Assembly: GCA_013697225.1 (NCBI GenBank)
Contig: JACCXG010000077.1
Location: 1 to 6,958, forward strand
DNA length: 6,958 bases
Direction of reading: 5' to 3'
Source: Acidobacteriota bacterium
Lineage (GTDB): Bacteria; Acidobacteriota; Vicinamibacteria; Vicinamibacterales; 2-12-FULL-66-21
Shown: positions 1-6,131 of the stretch, piece after piece
Position numbering within the stretch: the stretch's first letter is position 1
Layout: each line of letters opens with the position of its first letter
Position numbers and translations under genes: made by a program
Notes under the pieces: model-generated
The model's database searches: none
Seen by the model: only the letters and a program-made list of their open reading frames with translations
What the model was told of the DNA's origin: nothing

Positions 1-813
1 ATCACGAGCCACGGTCTGCGCTTCGAGCCGATCGAGCCCGCAGTTGAGCACCGCCCCCTGGAACTCCCCCAGCCTGTAGTTGCCCGACACAACGTGGTGC
101 TCGTACCAGAGGCCGCCAGGGACCCGCCCGCAGTTGGAGATCGAGCGGCACGCGTCGGCCAGCCGGTCGTCATTGGTCGTGATGATCCCGCCCTCGCCCG
201 CCGTGAGGTTCTTGCTCGACTGGAACGAGAACGAGGCCATGTCTCCGAGCGAGCCTGCCGGCCTGTCTCGATACCGCGCGCCGTGGGCGTGCGCCGCATC
301 CTCGATGACGATCAGGCCGTGCCGCCGTGCAATCGCGAGAATGGCGTCCATGTCGGCCGGCTGCCCCGCGAAGTGCACGGGGATGATGGCCTTCGTCCGC
401 GGCGTGATCGCACGTTCGATCTCGCCTGGATCGATATTGAACGTGTGCGGGTCGATGTCGGCGAACACCGGCACGGCGTTCGCCTCGACGACTGCCGAGG
501 CCGTGGAGATGAAGGTGTAGCCGGGGACGACCACCTCGTCTCCGGCGCGGATTCCGGCGGCCATGAGCCCAATGCGCAGCGAGACCGTGCCGTTCGCCAC
601 GGCGATGCCGTGGCGGCACCCGTGCATCGAAGCGAACCGGCCCTCGAACTCCGATACTTCACTCCCCTGCAGGCGGCCCCAGTTGCCGCTGCGAAGCGTG
701 CGAATGAGCCGCTCTTCCTCCAGCCCGCCGAAGACCGGCCACCGGGTGAACGGACGTGTACGGACCGCCCGCCCGCCAAGCAGAGCAAGCATGGGTGCGC
801 TTCTGGATGTCAT
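1..813 (-). CDS. DegT/DnrJ/EryC1/StrS-family PLP aminotransferase (3' part missing)
   Basis: This is a PLP-dependent aminotransferase of the DegT/StrS type, which usually transfers an amino group from glutamate or glutamine to a keto-sugar or keto-cyclitol. It starts at the ATG at 813, and 271 codons are visible before the left edge; the family is usually 370-430 residues, so about a third is missing. The N-terminus (LALLGGRAVRTRPF, then WP.FGG.EEE, then SGNWGR) is typical of the StrS branch. Later landmarks are PGYTFIST (residues 97-104), IPVHFAGQPADM (144-155), EDAAHAHGA (171-179, with Asp172 expected to bind the pyridine nitrogen) and SFQSSKNLTAGEGG (196-209). Lys201 is the predicted PLP-binding lysine. 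The start overlaps the upstream GNAT stop as ATGA, and GGAGGGGG lies directly before it. An ATG at 792 is a weaker alternative. SSKNLTAGEGG recalls inosose or AHBA-type aminotransferases, but the substrate is unknown. Confidence 0.93.
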   Translation of the reverse strand, partial: MTSRSAPMLALLGGRAVRTRPFTRWPVFGGLEEERLIRTLRSGNWGRLQGSEVSEFEGRFASMHGCRHGIAVANGTVSLRIGLMAAGIRAGDEVVVPGYTFISTASAVVEANAVPVFADIDPHTFNIDPGEIERAITPRTKAIIPVHFAGQPADMDAILAIARRHGLIVIEDAAHAHGARYRDRPAGSLGDMASFSFQSSKNLTAGEGGIITTNDDRLADACRSISNCGRVPGGLWYEHHVVSGNYRLGEFQGAVLNCGLDRLEAQTVARD

Positions 814-1748
814 CCCCCTCCGCTCCCACCGTGTCCTCGTGCCGTCCCGCCGTGCATATCCCCCTCTTCCCTGTCGCCTCCGCGCCTCCGCGTCTCCGTG
901 GTGTGCACTTCTCCGTGCCCTCCGGCCCCTCCGTGAACACCGTGACTGCACCGCCAAGGTGTCTCCGTGCCTCCGCGCCTTTGTGACGTGCCCTTCTCCG
1001 CGTCCTCCGCTTCCTCCATGCCTGCAACGCCGAACGTGCCTCCGCGCCTCCGCGTCTCCGTGGTGTGCACTTCTCCGTGCCCTCCGCCCCTTCCGTGCCC
1101 TCCCTCGGTGGCTGGCTTCCGTCGCTCGAAAGCGATCCCCATGTAAATCGAGCCATCAGTGTCGGTGCCATCGCGAACGAGCTCGCGGAATCCAAGGCGC
1201 ATGTAGAAGCCATAGGCGCGCGTGTTACGGACGCTCATCCCCAGGTGAGCCCCCGGCGAGCCCCGCTCGCGCAGGGAGTCCATGAGCCGCTCGAGCATGC
1301 GGCGGCCGTGCCCCTGGCCATGCACCCGAGGCAGCAGATCGATGTGCAGGTGCGAGGGATAGGCCTCGTATGGCTCCGGACAGAAGTAGTCCGGGTGGTG
1401 ATACCAGCTGTAGGCCTGCTCCACGCGTGTCCAGCGTTGTGGATCTTCCTGCGGCGCGGGATACCTGGCGCAGAGATCCGGGCGCCATTCGGCTTCGTAG
1501 CGGGCGTAGAACGCGCGGGAGTCGAACGCGCCGAGTGCGTACCCGCAGATGCCCTCACCGTCCTCCAGCACGAAACTGTGCAGTGGCTCGAAGGCGAGAT
1601 AGGGCCCGACGAAGATGCGGCCGAGCGCGTCAGGATCTTCCCGGTAAAACGGTTCGCCGTCCGCCCCATGATCCCCTGTCTTCAGGCACACGTAGTAGGC
1701 CCCCGGTCCGTCTGCCGGCTCCGCGAGACGGATGATGGCGCCGCTCAT
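810..1748 (-). CDS. GNAT-fold protein resembling the human O-GlcNAcase C-terminal HAT-like domain, with a repeat-derived tail
   Basis: The 312-residue frame has a GNAT domain at residues 1-210. Its first half contains CLKTGDHGADGEPF (21-34) and FVLEDGEGICGYALG (59-73). From memory, this closely matches the C-terminal pseudo-histone-acetyltransferase domain of human OGA. The second half has HLHIDLLP (133-140), motif A as R141-V-H-G-Q-G146 (the R-x-x-G-x-G acetyl-CoA pyrophosphate loop) and N175..A..FY.RLGF (to 187). Acetyl-CoA binding therefore looks possible, whereas the human domain is thought to have lost it. The acceptor is unknown. Translation is probably coupled to the GH84 gene, since its stop and this start share ATGA at 1748-1745. 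Residues from about 211 to 312 are low complexity, rich in Gly, His, Arg and Glu, and are encoded by a DNA repeat; HGEVHTTETRRRGG occurs at 224-237 and again at 278-291. The domain is secure; whether the tail is a stable part of the protein is doubtful. Confidence 0.88.
   Translation of the reverse strand: MSGAIIRLAEPADGPGAYYVCLKTGDHGADGEPFYREDPDALGRIFVGPYLAFEPLHSFVLEDGEGICGYALGAFDSRAFYARYEAEWRPDLCARYPAPQEDPQRWTRVEQAYSWYHHPDYFCPEPYEAYPSHLHIDLLPRVHGQGHGRRMLERLMDSLRERGSPGAHLGMSVRNTRAYGFYMRLGFRELVRDGTDTDGSIYMGIAFERRKPATEGGHGRGGGHGEVHTTETRRRGGTFGVAGMEEAEDAEKGTSQRRGGTETPWRCSHGVHGGAGGHGEVHTTETRRRGGDREEGDMHGGTARGHGGSGGG
876..924 (-). repeat. Perfect 49-base direct repeat, copy 2 (downstream copy)
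   Basis: This stretch is identical over 49 bases to 1038-1086. Similarity continues with a single-base slip to about 934 (cccctccgtg versus ccccttccgtg). In the GNAT frame it encodes HGEVHTTETRRRGG at residues 278-291. Confidence 0.92.
1038..1086 (-). repeat. Perfect 49-base direct repeat, copy 1 (upstream copy)
   Basis: This is the partner of 876-924, with starts 162 bases apart. That distance is exactly 54 codons, so both copies are read in the same phase. It encodes HGEVHTTETRRRGG at residues 224-237. The perfect identity suggests recent duplication or gene conversion. Confidence 0.92.
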
Positions 1749-3154
1749 CGCTCTGCCTCCCCAGGGCCGCCAGGATGAACATCGAGAGGGCGACCGTCCC
1801 CGGGACCATCAGCCACGACGAATGTGCCGTCGGGCTTCATCATCAGCAGGCGCTGCAGGCGTGCGACGAATCCGCCGCGGAATGTGCCGGGCAGGTGGAA
1901 GTCGGACCGCGCGCGCGCTGCGGGATCCTCGGACTTCATCGCGACGTACCTGTCGAGCAGATCTACCTCTTCCCGCAGATCCCAGATGCGGCGGCTGAGC
2001 GCATGGAACAGCGGACGGAGACGGAGCTCCGTCAGCTTCACACAGAGGTCGCGCAGCCTGGCCGCCTCCGCGCGAACCTGGAGGGCGTCACTCCCCCACT
2101 CGCCGGGTGGCCGCTCGAGCAGCGCGCGTGCGCCCCTGAAGAACGCGTCCGCTCCCGCGCCGTCTTCGTAAGGCAGGTAGTAGCAGTCACCAAGAAGGAC
2201 GAGCTCGTCGAACGTCAGCGTGCGCCCCACACTGTCGAAGGCTGGAAGCCACTCGCGCATGGCAGCGGTGTACGCATCGCGGGGATCCCACGCCGTGCCG
2301 GACCGAGCGAAGTCCGCAAGCGTGCGGAGCGGGACGAAGTTCAGCGGGAATTCGGTGTTGGGATTGCTGAGAATCCCCGCCGCCTCGGCGCGCACGTCCG
2401 GCGTGCGACCCGAGTACGGCCCGCAGAAGAACCGGCGCCCGTCGTAGTCGTTGGCGTGCAGGTTGTCCCAGAGAACCGGCTTCCGGCGGAGCACCCCTCC
2501 GACCGAACGCACGTGGGCCGCGGTGATCTCGCGAGAGACGATGTCCGGGCCTGTCCAGAAGATGTCGATTTCCGGATGGAGCTCCCGCCCGAGTGCCGGC
2601 AGGTAATCGGGACCGCCGAGCCCCGCGTCGGCCATCCTCCCGCAGTACGGCGTCGGGCAGAAGAACAGCCGGCCCGATCGCGTGCGTTCGCGAAGCCAGC
2701 CGAGGATCGTGTTTGCAACGTACGCCTGCGCGGACGCGGGGGAAGCCCAGCGCTCGGTGTCTTCCGGCGGAAGCCGATCCGGAATGTCGTCGAACAGGAG
2801 GGCGAACCACTCGCATCCGAGCGCGAGCATCTGCTCGAACCGCGCCCGGAGGCGGTCCAGGTCCGCTTCGGCGCTGTAGCGGATGTCGAGCCCAGGGCCC
2901 AGGCCGTAGATGAAGTCGATGCCCCCTTCGCGGCACGCGCGCACCAGCTCACGAAGGTCCTCCGCGGCCGCGCCGGAGTACGGCTCGCGCCAGAGCGTGC
3001 GATGGTGGAGATCGTCCTTGGGCGCGTAAAGGTACGTGTTCAGGCCCCACGCGCTCATCCAGGAGAACAGCTCGTGGCGTTCCTCGCGGCTCCACGGCGG
3101 TCCGTAGAAGCCTTCGATCGCGCCGGCCATGAACTGGAGACGCTCCTGCGTCAT
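1745..3154 (-). CDS. GH84 O-GlcNAcase-like beta-N-acetylglucosaminidase, cytoplasmic, with stalk domain
   Basis: This 469-residue enzyme is predicted to remove beta-linked N-acetylglucosamine by the substrate-assisted GH84 mechanism. Residues 7-285 form the TIM-barrel catalytic domain: GAIEGFYG (11-18), YLYAPKDD (41-48), FALLFDDI (117-124), FCPTPYCG (165-172), VLWDNLHANDYD (227-238) and LSNPNTEF (262-269). From memory of human OGA, the counterparts of G67, K98, catalytic D174/D175, Y219, W278, N280, D285 and N313 are G15, K46, D122/D123, Y170, W229, N231, D236 and N264. Residues about 310-446 contain LLGDCYYLPYEDG and FRGGF.ARLQRLL, resembling the human helical stalk. No signal peptide is visible, unlike the secreted GH84 enzymes of gut bacteria. 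The ATG at 3154 was chosen because homology begins a few residues later. It has no clear Shine-Dalgarno; an ATG at 3130 is possible. The frame extends to 3394 but would then overlap the preceding gene. The stop overlaps the GNAT start as ATGA. Confidence 0.95.
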   Translation of the reverse strand: MTQERLQFMAGAIEGFYGPPWSREERHELFSWMSAWGLNTYLYAPKDDLHHRTLWREPYSGAAAEDLRELVRACREGGIDFIYGLGPGLDIRYSAEADLDRLRARFEQMLALGCEWFALLFDDIPDRLPPEDTERWASPASAQAYVANTILGWLRERTRSGRLFFCPTPYCGRMADAGLGGPDYLPALGRELHPEIDIFWTGPDIVSREITAAHVRSVGGVLRRKPVLWDNLHANDYDGRRFFCGPYSGRTPDVRAEAAGILSNPNTEFPLNFVPLRTLADFARSGTAWDPRDAYTAAMREWLPAFDSVGRTLTFDELVLLGDCYYLPYEDGAGADAFFRGARALLERPPGEWGSDALQVRAEAARLRDLCVKLTELRLRPLFHALSRRIWDLREEVDLLDRYVAMKSEDPAARARSDFHLPGTFRGGFVARLQRLLMMKPDGTFVVADGPGDGRPLDVHPGGPGEAER

Positions 3155-3275
3155 GCGGGCGTACGGCTCATGGCCTGGCCATCCGGAGGTGTGGTGACGT
3201 GGCGCACACGATGGCAGATTGTGATACGAGAGCCGATCCACTGCAAAGCCCACACGAGCGATGCGCCGGATGTCG
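3155..3275 (-). other. 121-base gap inside the operon, before the GH84 start
   Basis: Every other junction in this run of minus-strand genes is a 4-base overlap. This gap stays open in the GH84 frame and contains in-frame GTG codons at 3253 and 3241 that could lengthen GH84 by about 30 residues. The translated extension looks unlike a signal peptide or any conserved domain. I see no hairpin and no convincing promoter; around 3215-3250 there is a loose TTGCAG and a TATCAC only 14 bases apart. Confidence 0.4.
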
Positions 3276-4103
3276 TCAGGCGAGCCCGTAGGCCTGGCGC
3301 GCCGTGCGCTCTTCGATCCACATACGCTCGTCAGGGGAGAGCGCCGCACAGAGGCTGCGGAAAGTCTCCACCCAGCGGCCATAGGCACTGCCAAGCGTCA
3401 GCACCGGCCAGTCGGACCCGAACATCAGACGCCGCGGGCCGAACGTGGAGAGAGCCACGTCGAAGTACGGCCGGAGGTCCGCCTCGGTCCATCGCGTCCA
3501 GTCCGCCTCGGTGACAAGTCCAGACACCTTGCACCAGACGTTGGGGCGCGCCGCGAGCTCTGCCATCAGCTCTTTCCAGGGGGAGAGCAAGCCTTCCCGG
3601 ATTCGAGGCTTTGCCATGTGGTCCAGCACGAAGACTTGCTGCGGGTGGCGGTCCACGAACGTGAGGGTCGCCGGAAGGTGCCGTTCGAGGACGAGGAGAT
3701 CGTACGCCAGCCCGAACGTCCGCAGGCGCGAGATGCCCTCATTGAAGTCCTCCCGCAGCATGTACTCGTCGTCGGGCTCGTCCTGCAGGACGTGTCGGAC
3801 TCCCCTGAGTTTCTGGCGGCCGGCAAACCGTTCTATGGCGGCTCCTGCGTCAGGCGCCGCAAGTGGCACCCATCCGACAACCCCGAGGATCTCCTCGTGC
3901 TCGTCCGCCCCCTCCAGCAGCAGACTGGTTTCCTCGATGCTCTGGCACGCCTGCACGGCCACGAGCCCGGTCACGCCTGCCGTCTTCGCCAGCGGGCGCA
4001 AGTCCTCTATGCGGAAGTCGCGGCGCAGCACCTCCATCCCATCGGCGATCCATGGGTACTCGCGTGCGCTGTACCGCCACAGATGGTGGTGAGCGTCAAT
4101 CAC
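3276..4103 (-). CDS. COG3618 amidohydrolase (L-fuconolactonase-like sugar lactonase)
   Basis: This 275-residue TIM-barrel hydrolase belongs to the amidohydrolase-2 family, in the branch that includes L-fucono-1,5-lactonase and related sugar lactonases. Those enzymes open the lactone made by a sugar dehydrogenase. Family landmarks in order are IDAHHHLW (2-9, the HxH motif as H5 and H7), GVRHVLQDEPD (101-111, H104), FVLDHMAKP (158-166, H162), NVWCKVSGL (188-196) and LMFGSDWPV (226-234, D231). The length is normal. It starts with GTG at 4103, forced by the DAHHH motif at the N-terminus, and overlaps the dehydrogenase stop by 4 bases (GTGA). GGAG overlaps the start codon, so translation probably depends on coupling. 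The preceding gene is a dehydrogenase, consistent with oxidation to a lactone followed by hydrolysis. 4-Sulfomuconolactonase or other lactone activities in this family cannot be excluded. Confidence 0.92.
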   Translation of the reverse strand: MIDAHHHLWRYSAREYPWIADGMEVLRRDFRIEDLRPLAKTAGVTGLVAVQACQSIEETSLLLEGADEHEEILGVVGWVPLAAPDAGAAIERFAGRQKLRGVRHVLQDEPDDEYMLREDFNEGISRLRTFGLAYDLLVLERHLPATLTFVDRHPQQVFVLDHMAKPRIREGLLSPWKELMAELAARPNVWCKVSGLVTEADWTRWTEADLRPYFDVALSTFGPRRLMFGSDWPVLTLGSAYGRWVETFRSLCAALSPDERMWIEERTARQAYGLA

Positions 4104-5071
4104 TCCAGATGGACCATCACTTTCATGCCGTTGGCGCGGGTCAGCAGCCCTTCAAATCGATCCGGCACCTCCTCGAGCGCCATCCGGTCGGTGATCCAGA
4201 GGGAGGTGTCGATCCGCCCCTCTTCGATGCGCGTGATGATGTCGGGAAATGCGTCAAGGCTCGCGCGGCTGGCGAGAATGCTCATCTCGCGCCTGTGGAA
4301 CTGCCAGTCGTCGAACGACACGCGTCCGGGAACGACGCTGAGGAAGACGAGCCGGCCACCCGGCGCGACGTGGTCGACGCTTCGTTCCATCACGTCCCGC
4401 CGGCCCGTGGCATCGATGACGACGTCCGCCACGCGTCCGTCCGGTTCAGACATCACTTCGACGCCGAGACGCGCCACCAGCGCCCGCCGCCACTCGAGCG
4501 GCTCGACAGCCCGAACCGTAGCGCCCGCATCGAGCGCGAACTGAACGGCCGCGAGCCCGATGGGCCCGAGCCCCACCACGAGCACTTCGTCGTCAGGCTG
4601 AACGTTGCCACGGCGGACCCCGTTTGCACCAACGCCGAGCGGCTCGATCAGTGCGAGCTGATCGTGGGTGAGCCGCGCGGACGCATGCAGCAGCTCGACC
4701 GGAACGGCCATGAACTCCTGCATGCCGCCGTCCACGTGGATGCCGTAGAACTGGAGGCTCTCACAGCAGTTCCGTCGACCTCGGCGGCACGCGCGGCACG
4801 TCCCGCAGTTCAGGAAGGCATCGATGGCGCAGCGATCACCGGCCGAGATGCCGGCATGCTCGCCATTAATCGAGACCACGTCACCTCCCAGCTCGTGCCC
4901 GAGCACGCGGGGAAACGAATAGGCCGGGTGCGTGTTGCGGAACGCGTGGAGATCGCTTCCGCAGACGCCGACGCGCCGGATGCGGACGAGTGCCTCGCCG
5001 GGCCCGGGCTCTGGGGGCGGCACGTCGCGGATGGTGAACTGTCCGGGGCGTTCCAGGACGACTTGACGCAC
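4100..5071 (-). CDS. Zinc-dependent medium-chain dehydrogenase (COG1063, sugar/polyol type)
   Basis: This 323-residue NAD(P)-dependent alcohol dehydrogenase probably oxidises a hydroxyl of a sugar, sugar acid or polyol. The catalytic zinc ligands are Cys37 (GVCGSDLH, 35-42), His59-Glu60 (GHE) and probably Glu143 (IEPLGVG). The structural zinc site is complete: Cys89, Cys92, Cys95 and Cys103. The Rossmann nucleotide loop is VVGLGPIGL (165-173). Glu190 at the end of the second strand favours NAD over NADP. The GTG at 5071 was chosen because GGGAGGAG stands 6 bases before it and the family N-terminus (RQVVLERPG) starts there. A GTG at 5119 would add 16 unrelated residues and bury that ribosome site. 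It appears to be the first gene of the operon. The closest family members I can recall are RspB, YjjN and sorbitol or threonine dehydrogenases; the true substrate is unknown. Confidence 0.92.
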   Translation of the reverse strand: MRQVVLERPGQFTIRDVPPPEPGPGEALVRIRRVGVCGSDLHAFRNTHPAYSFPRVLGHELGGDVVSINGEHAGISAGDRCAIDAFLNCGTCRACRRGRRNCCESLQFYGIHVDGGMQEFMAVPVELLHASARLTHDQLALIEPLGVGANGVRRGNVQPDDEVLVVGLGPIGLAAVQFALDAGATVRAVEPLEWRRALVARLGVEVMSEPDGRVADVVIDATGRRDVMERSVDHVAPGGRLVFLSVVPGRVSFDDWQFHRREMSILASRASLDAFPDIITRIEEGRIDTSLWITDRMALEEVPDRFEGLLTRANGMKVMVHLE

Positions 5072-5077
5072 GGCGTG

Positions 5078-5085
5078 CTCCTCCC
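5078..5085 (-). promoter_or_regulatory. Strong ribosome binding site fixing the dehydrogenase start
   Basis: The minus strand reads GGGAGGAG, then 6 bases, then GTG at 5071. It is the clearest Shine-Dalgarno of the operon. It decides between the GTG at 5071 and the longer frame from GTG 5119. Confidence 0.75.
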
Positions 5086-5182
5086 GTGTGATCGGTAGCC
5101 GGACGCTCACGGACGGCACTCGAGCACCGTGGCCCCTCCGATGACCCCGTTCCTCGAGTCCGCCGCTGCCCGGCTCAGCGCA

Positions 5183-5214
5183 ATTGTATGTCTCGGGCGA
5201 GAGGGCCCAGTTAA
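5183..5214 (-). promoter_or_regulatory. Possible sigma-70-like promoter upstream of the five-gene operon
   Basis: On the minus strand TACAAT (5188-5183) matches five of six bases of a -10 box. TTAACT (5214-5209) is a poor -35 at 20 bases, wider than the usual 16-18; the hexamer at 17 bases (ACTGGG) is worse. The segment is AT-rich for this genome and lies about 110 bases before the dehydrogenase start. Plausible by position only. Confidence 0.35.
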
Positions 5215-5227
5215 AGGGAAAAGGGAG

Positions 5228-5244
5228 AGGGGAAAAGCGCCCCT
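5228..5244 (-). terminator. Weak hairpin at the end of the secreted-protein gene
   Basis: On the minus strand AGGGG-CGCTTTT-CCCCT forms a 5-base-pair stem with a 7-base loop. It overlaps the TAG stop at 5245-5243 and is followed by pyrimidine-rich CTCCCTTTTCCCTTT. The stem is short and there is no clean T run, so termination here is uncertain. Confidence 0.25.
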
Positions 5245-6127
5245 AAGGGACGAGCGATCCCACGACGACCTCGCCGGAGGCGCGGTGGATCCCCCAGACG
5301 ATGCGTGGTTCGGCAGGGTCGAAGACCCAGGCCTGGCCATGGAAGGGAGCGGAAAGCGTTTCGACCCATTCGAGCACCGAACCTTGCGCTGGAAGGCGCA
5401 GGGCATAGAGGGCCGGCTGGTCGTGTCCGCTCACGTAGAGGAGTCCGTCCGGACCCCAGTTGCCACCCGACGCGCTGTACGGCGCAAGAGCCTGAACGAA
5501 CTGCGGAGGATACGTGTAGCCGTTCTTCCGCGCCCAGCCGTCGCCGAACCGCACCAGCGTGGTCCATTCGGGGCCCCTGCCGGGAACACCCCCCGTCCCT
5601 CCGTACTGCGCGAAGTTCAGCCACCAGTCACCATCCTTCCTGACCGCCCACGTCAGCGACCCCTCGAAGATACCGAAGCTGTGCGACGACCGATGCCGAA
5701 GTGTGGCGGGGTCCCAGATCTCGAGGGAACTGAGCATCGGGACGGCCGGGTAGTTCGAATGGGCGCAGACAAGTCCCTCGGGCAGCACCACACAGCTGTT
5801 CAGGTGGACGATCGGCCCGCCCGGGTCCCCCTTCCACTCGGCCACCGGCGTGCCATCGCGCTTGTCGCGTTTGACGATGTGTGCGTTGCCGATGCCGTAG
5901 AAATGGGTGTCGTCAACGGCAACCCCCTGCCGCGCTTCGGGAGCCGGAAACCTCCGCACCTCCTCGAACCGGCGCGTCCCGGGTGAAAGGGGAGTCTCCT
6001 GCGCGAGCACGGCCCCCCGCGGCGCTCCGGGCGGAAGGATGAGACTGGCGCCAACGATCAAACCGAGGAGCGACGTCTTGCCGAACATGTGCCTCCGCCT
6101 CCCCCAGATGCCGCAGGTCACCCACAT
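5243..6127 (-). CDS. Secreted protein of unknown function, probable beta-propeller
   Basis: From the ATG at 6127 the protein has 294 residues. The N-terminus has a charged stretch (GRRRHMFGK), a hydrophobic core (LLGLIVGASLIL) and a likely cleavage region (APRGAVLAQE), so export is expected. The rest contains short aromatic- and glycine-rich blades: GVAVDDTHFYGIGN, VHLNSCVVLPEGLVCAHSNY, SLEIWDPATL, SFGIFEGSLTW, WTTLVRFGDGW, GNWGPDGLLYVSGHD and VEWVE-like strands near the end. No catalytic motif is apparent. I recall related hypothetical proteins in environmental genomes, with no established role. AAAGGG stands 7 bases before the ATG at 6127, which lies 4 bases after the YciH stop. A second ATG at 6088 with GGGAGG upstream gives 281 residues and a shorter signal peptide; both starts are credible. 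A frame from 6238 would overlap the YciH gene. Confidence 0.82.
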   Translation of the reverse strand: MWVTCGIWGRRRHMFGKTSLLGLIVGASLILPPGAPRGAVLAQETPLSPGTRRFEEVRRFPAPEARQGVAVDDTHFYGIGNAHIVKRDKRDGTPVAEWKGDPGGPIVHLNSCVVLPEGLVCAHSNYPAVPMLSSLEIWDPATLRHRSSHSFGIFEGSLTWAVRKDGDWWLNFAQYGGTGGVPGRGPEWTTLVRFGDGWARKNGYTYPPQFVQALAPYSASGGNWGPDGLLYVSGHDQPALYALRLPAQGSVLEWVETLSAPFHGQAWVFDPAEPRIVWGIHRASGEVVVGSLVP

Positions 6128-6131
6128 GGCA

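Larger units (their letters stand above)
865..1118. repeat. G/A-rich imperfect repeat block (CACGGAG-type) within the GNAT 3' end
   Basis: On the minus strand the block consists of variations on CACGGAGAAG, CACACCACGGAG and ACGCGGAGGCGCGGAGG. Three units are visible: about 1038-1107, a diverged middle unit at about 955-1018, and about 876-934. Both strands stay open in several frames across it, because the motif lacks stop codons; an open frame here is therefore not evidence of coding. I recall similar GGAG/CTCC repeats scattered between genes in several environmental bacterial phyla, with no established function. The block starts just after the last recognisable GNAT residue and ends about 50 bases before the next start codon. 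Confidence 0.85.

Noticed and set aside
94..936. Plus-strand open frame opposite the aminotransferase and the repeat block
   Set aside because: Low-complexity Pro/Arg-rich translation opposite a clear DegT-family gene; shadow frame.
865..1118. CRISPR array
   Set aside because: The repeats are imperfect, not regularly spaced, have no unique spacers of constant length, and no cas gene is nearby.
3155..3394. Extended GH84 start at 3394
   Set aside because: Would overlap the amidohydrolase by about 120 bases and add 80 residues with no homology or signal peptide; family homology begins close to the ATG at 3154.
1775..3514. Long plus-strand open frame of 579 codons antisense to the GH84 gene
   Set aside because: Its translation has no recognisable domain, and it lies opposite a gene with complete GH84 conservation. 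High GC content removes stops from the complementary frame.
3261..5098. Overlapping plus-strand open frames opposite the amidohydrolase and dehydrogenase
   Set aside because: No domain, no ribosome site, and the minus-strand genes carry full motif sets.
5072..5119. Extended dehydrogenase start at GTG 5119
   Set aside because: The added 16 residues are not family-like, and the strong GGGAGGAG site points to the GTG at 5071.
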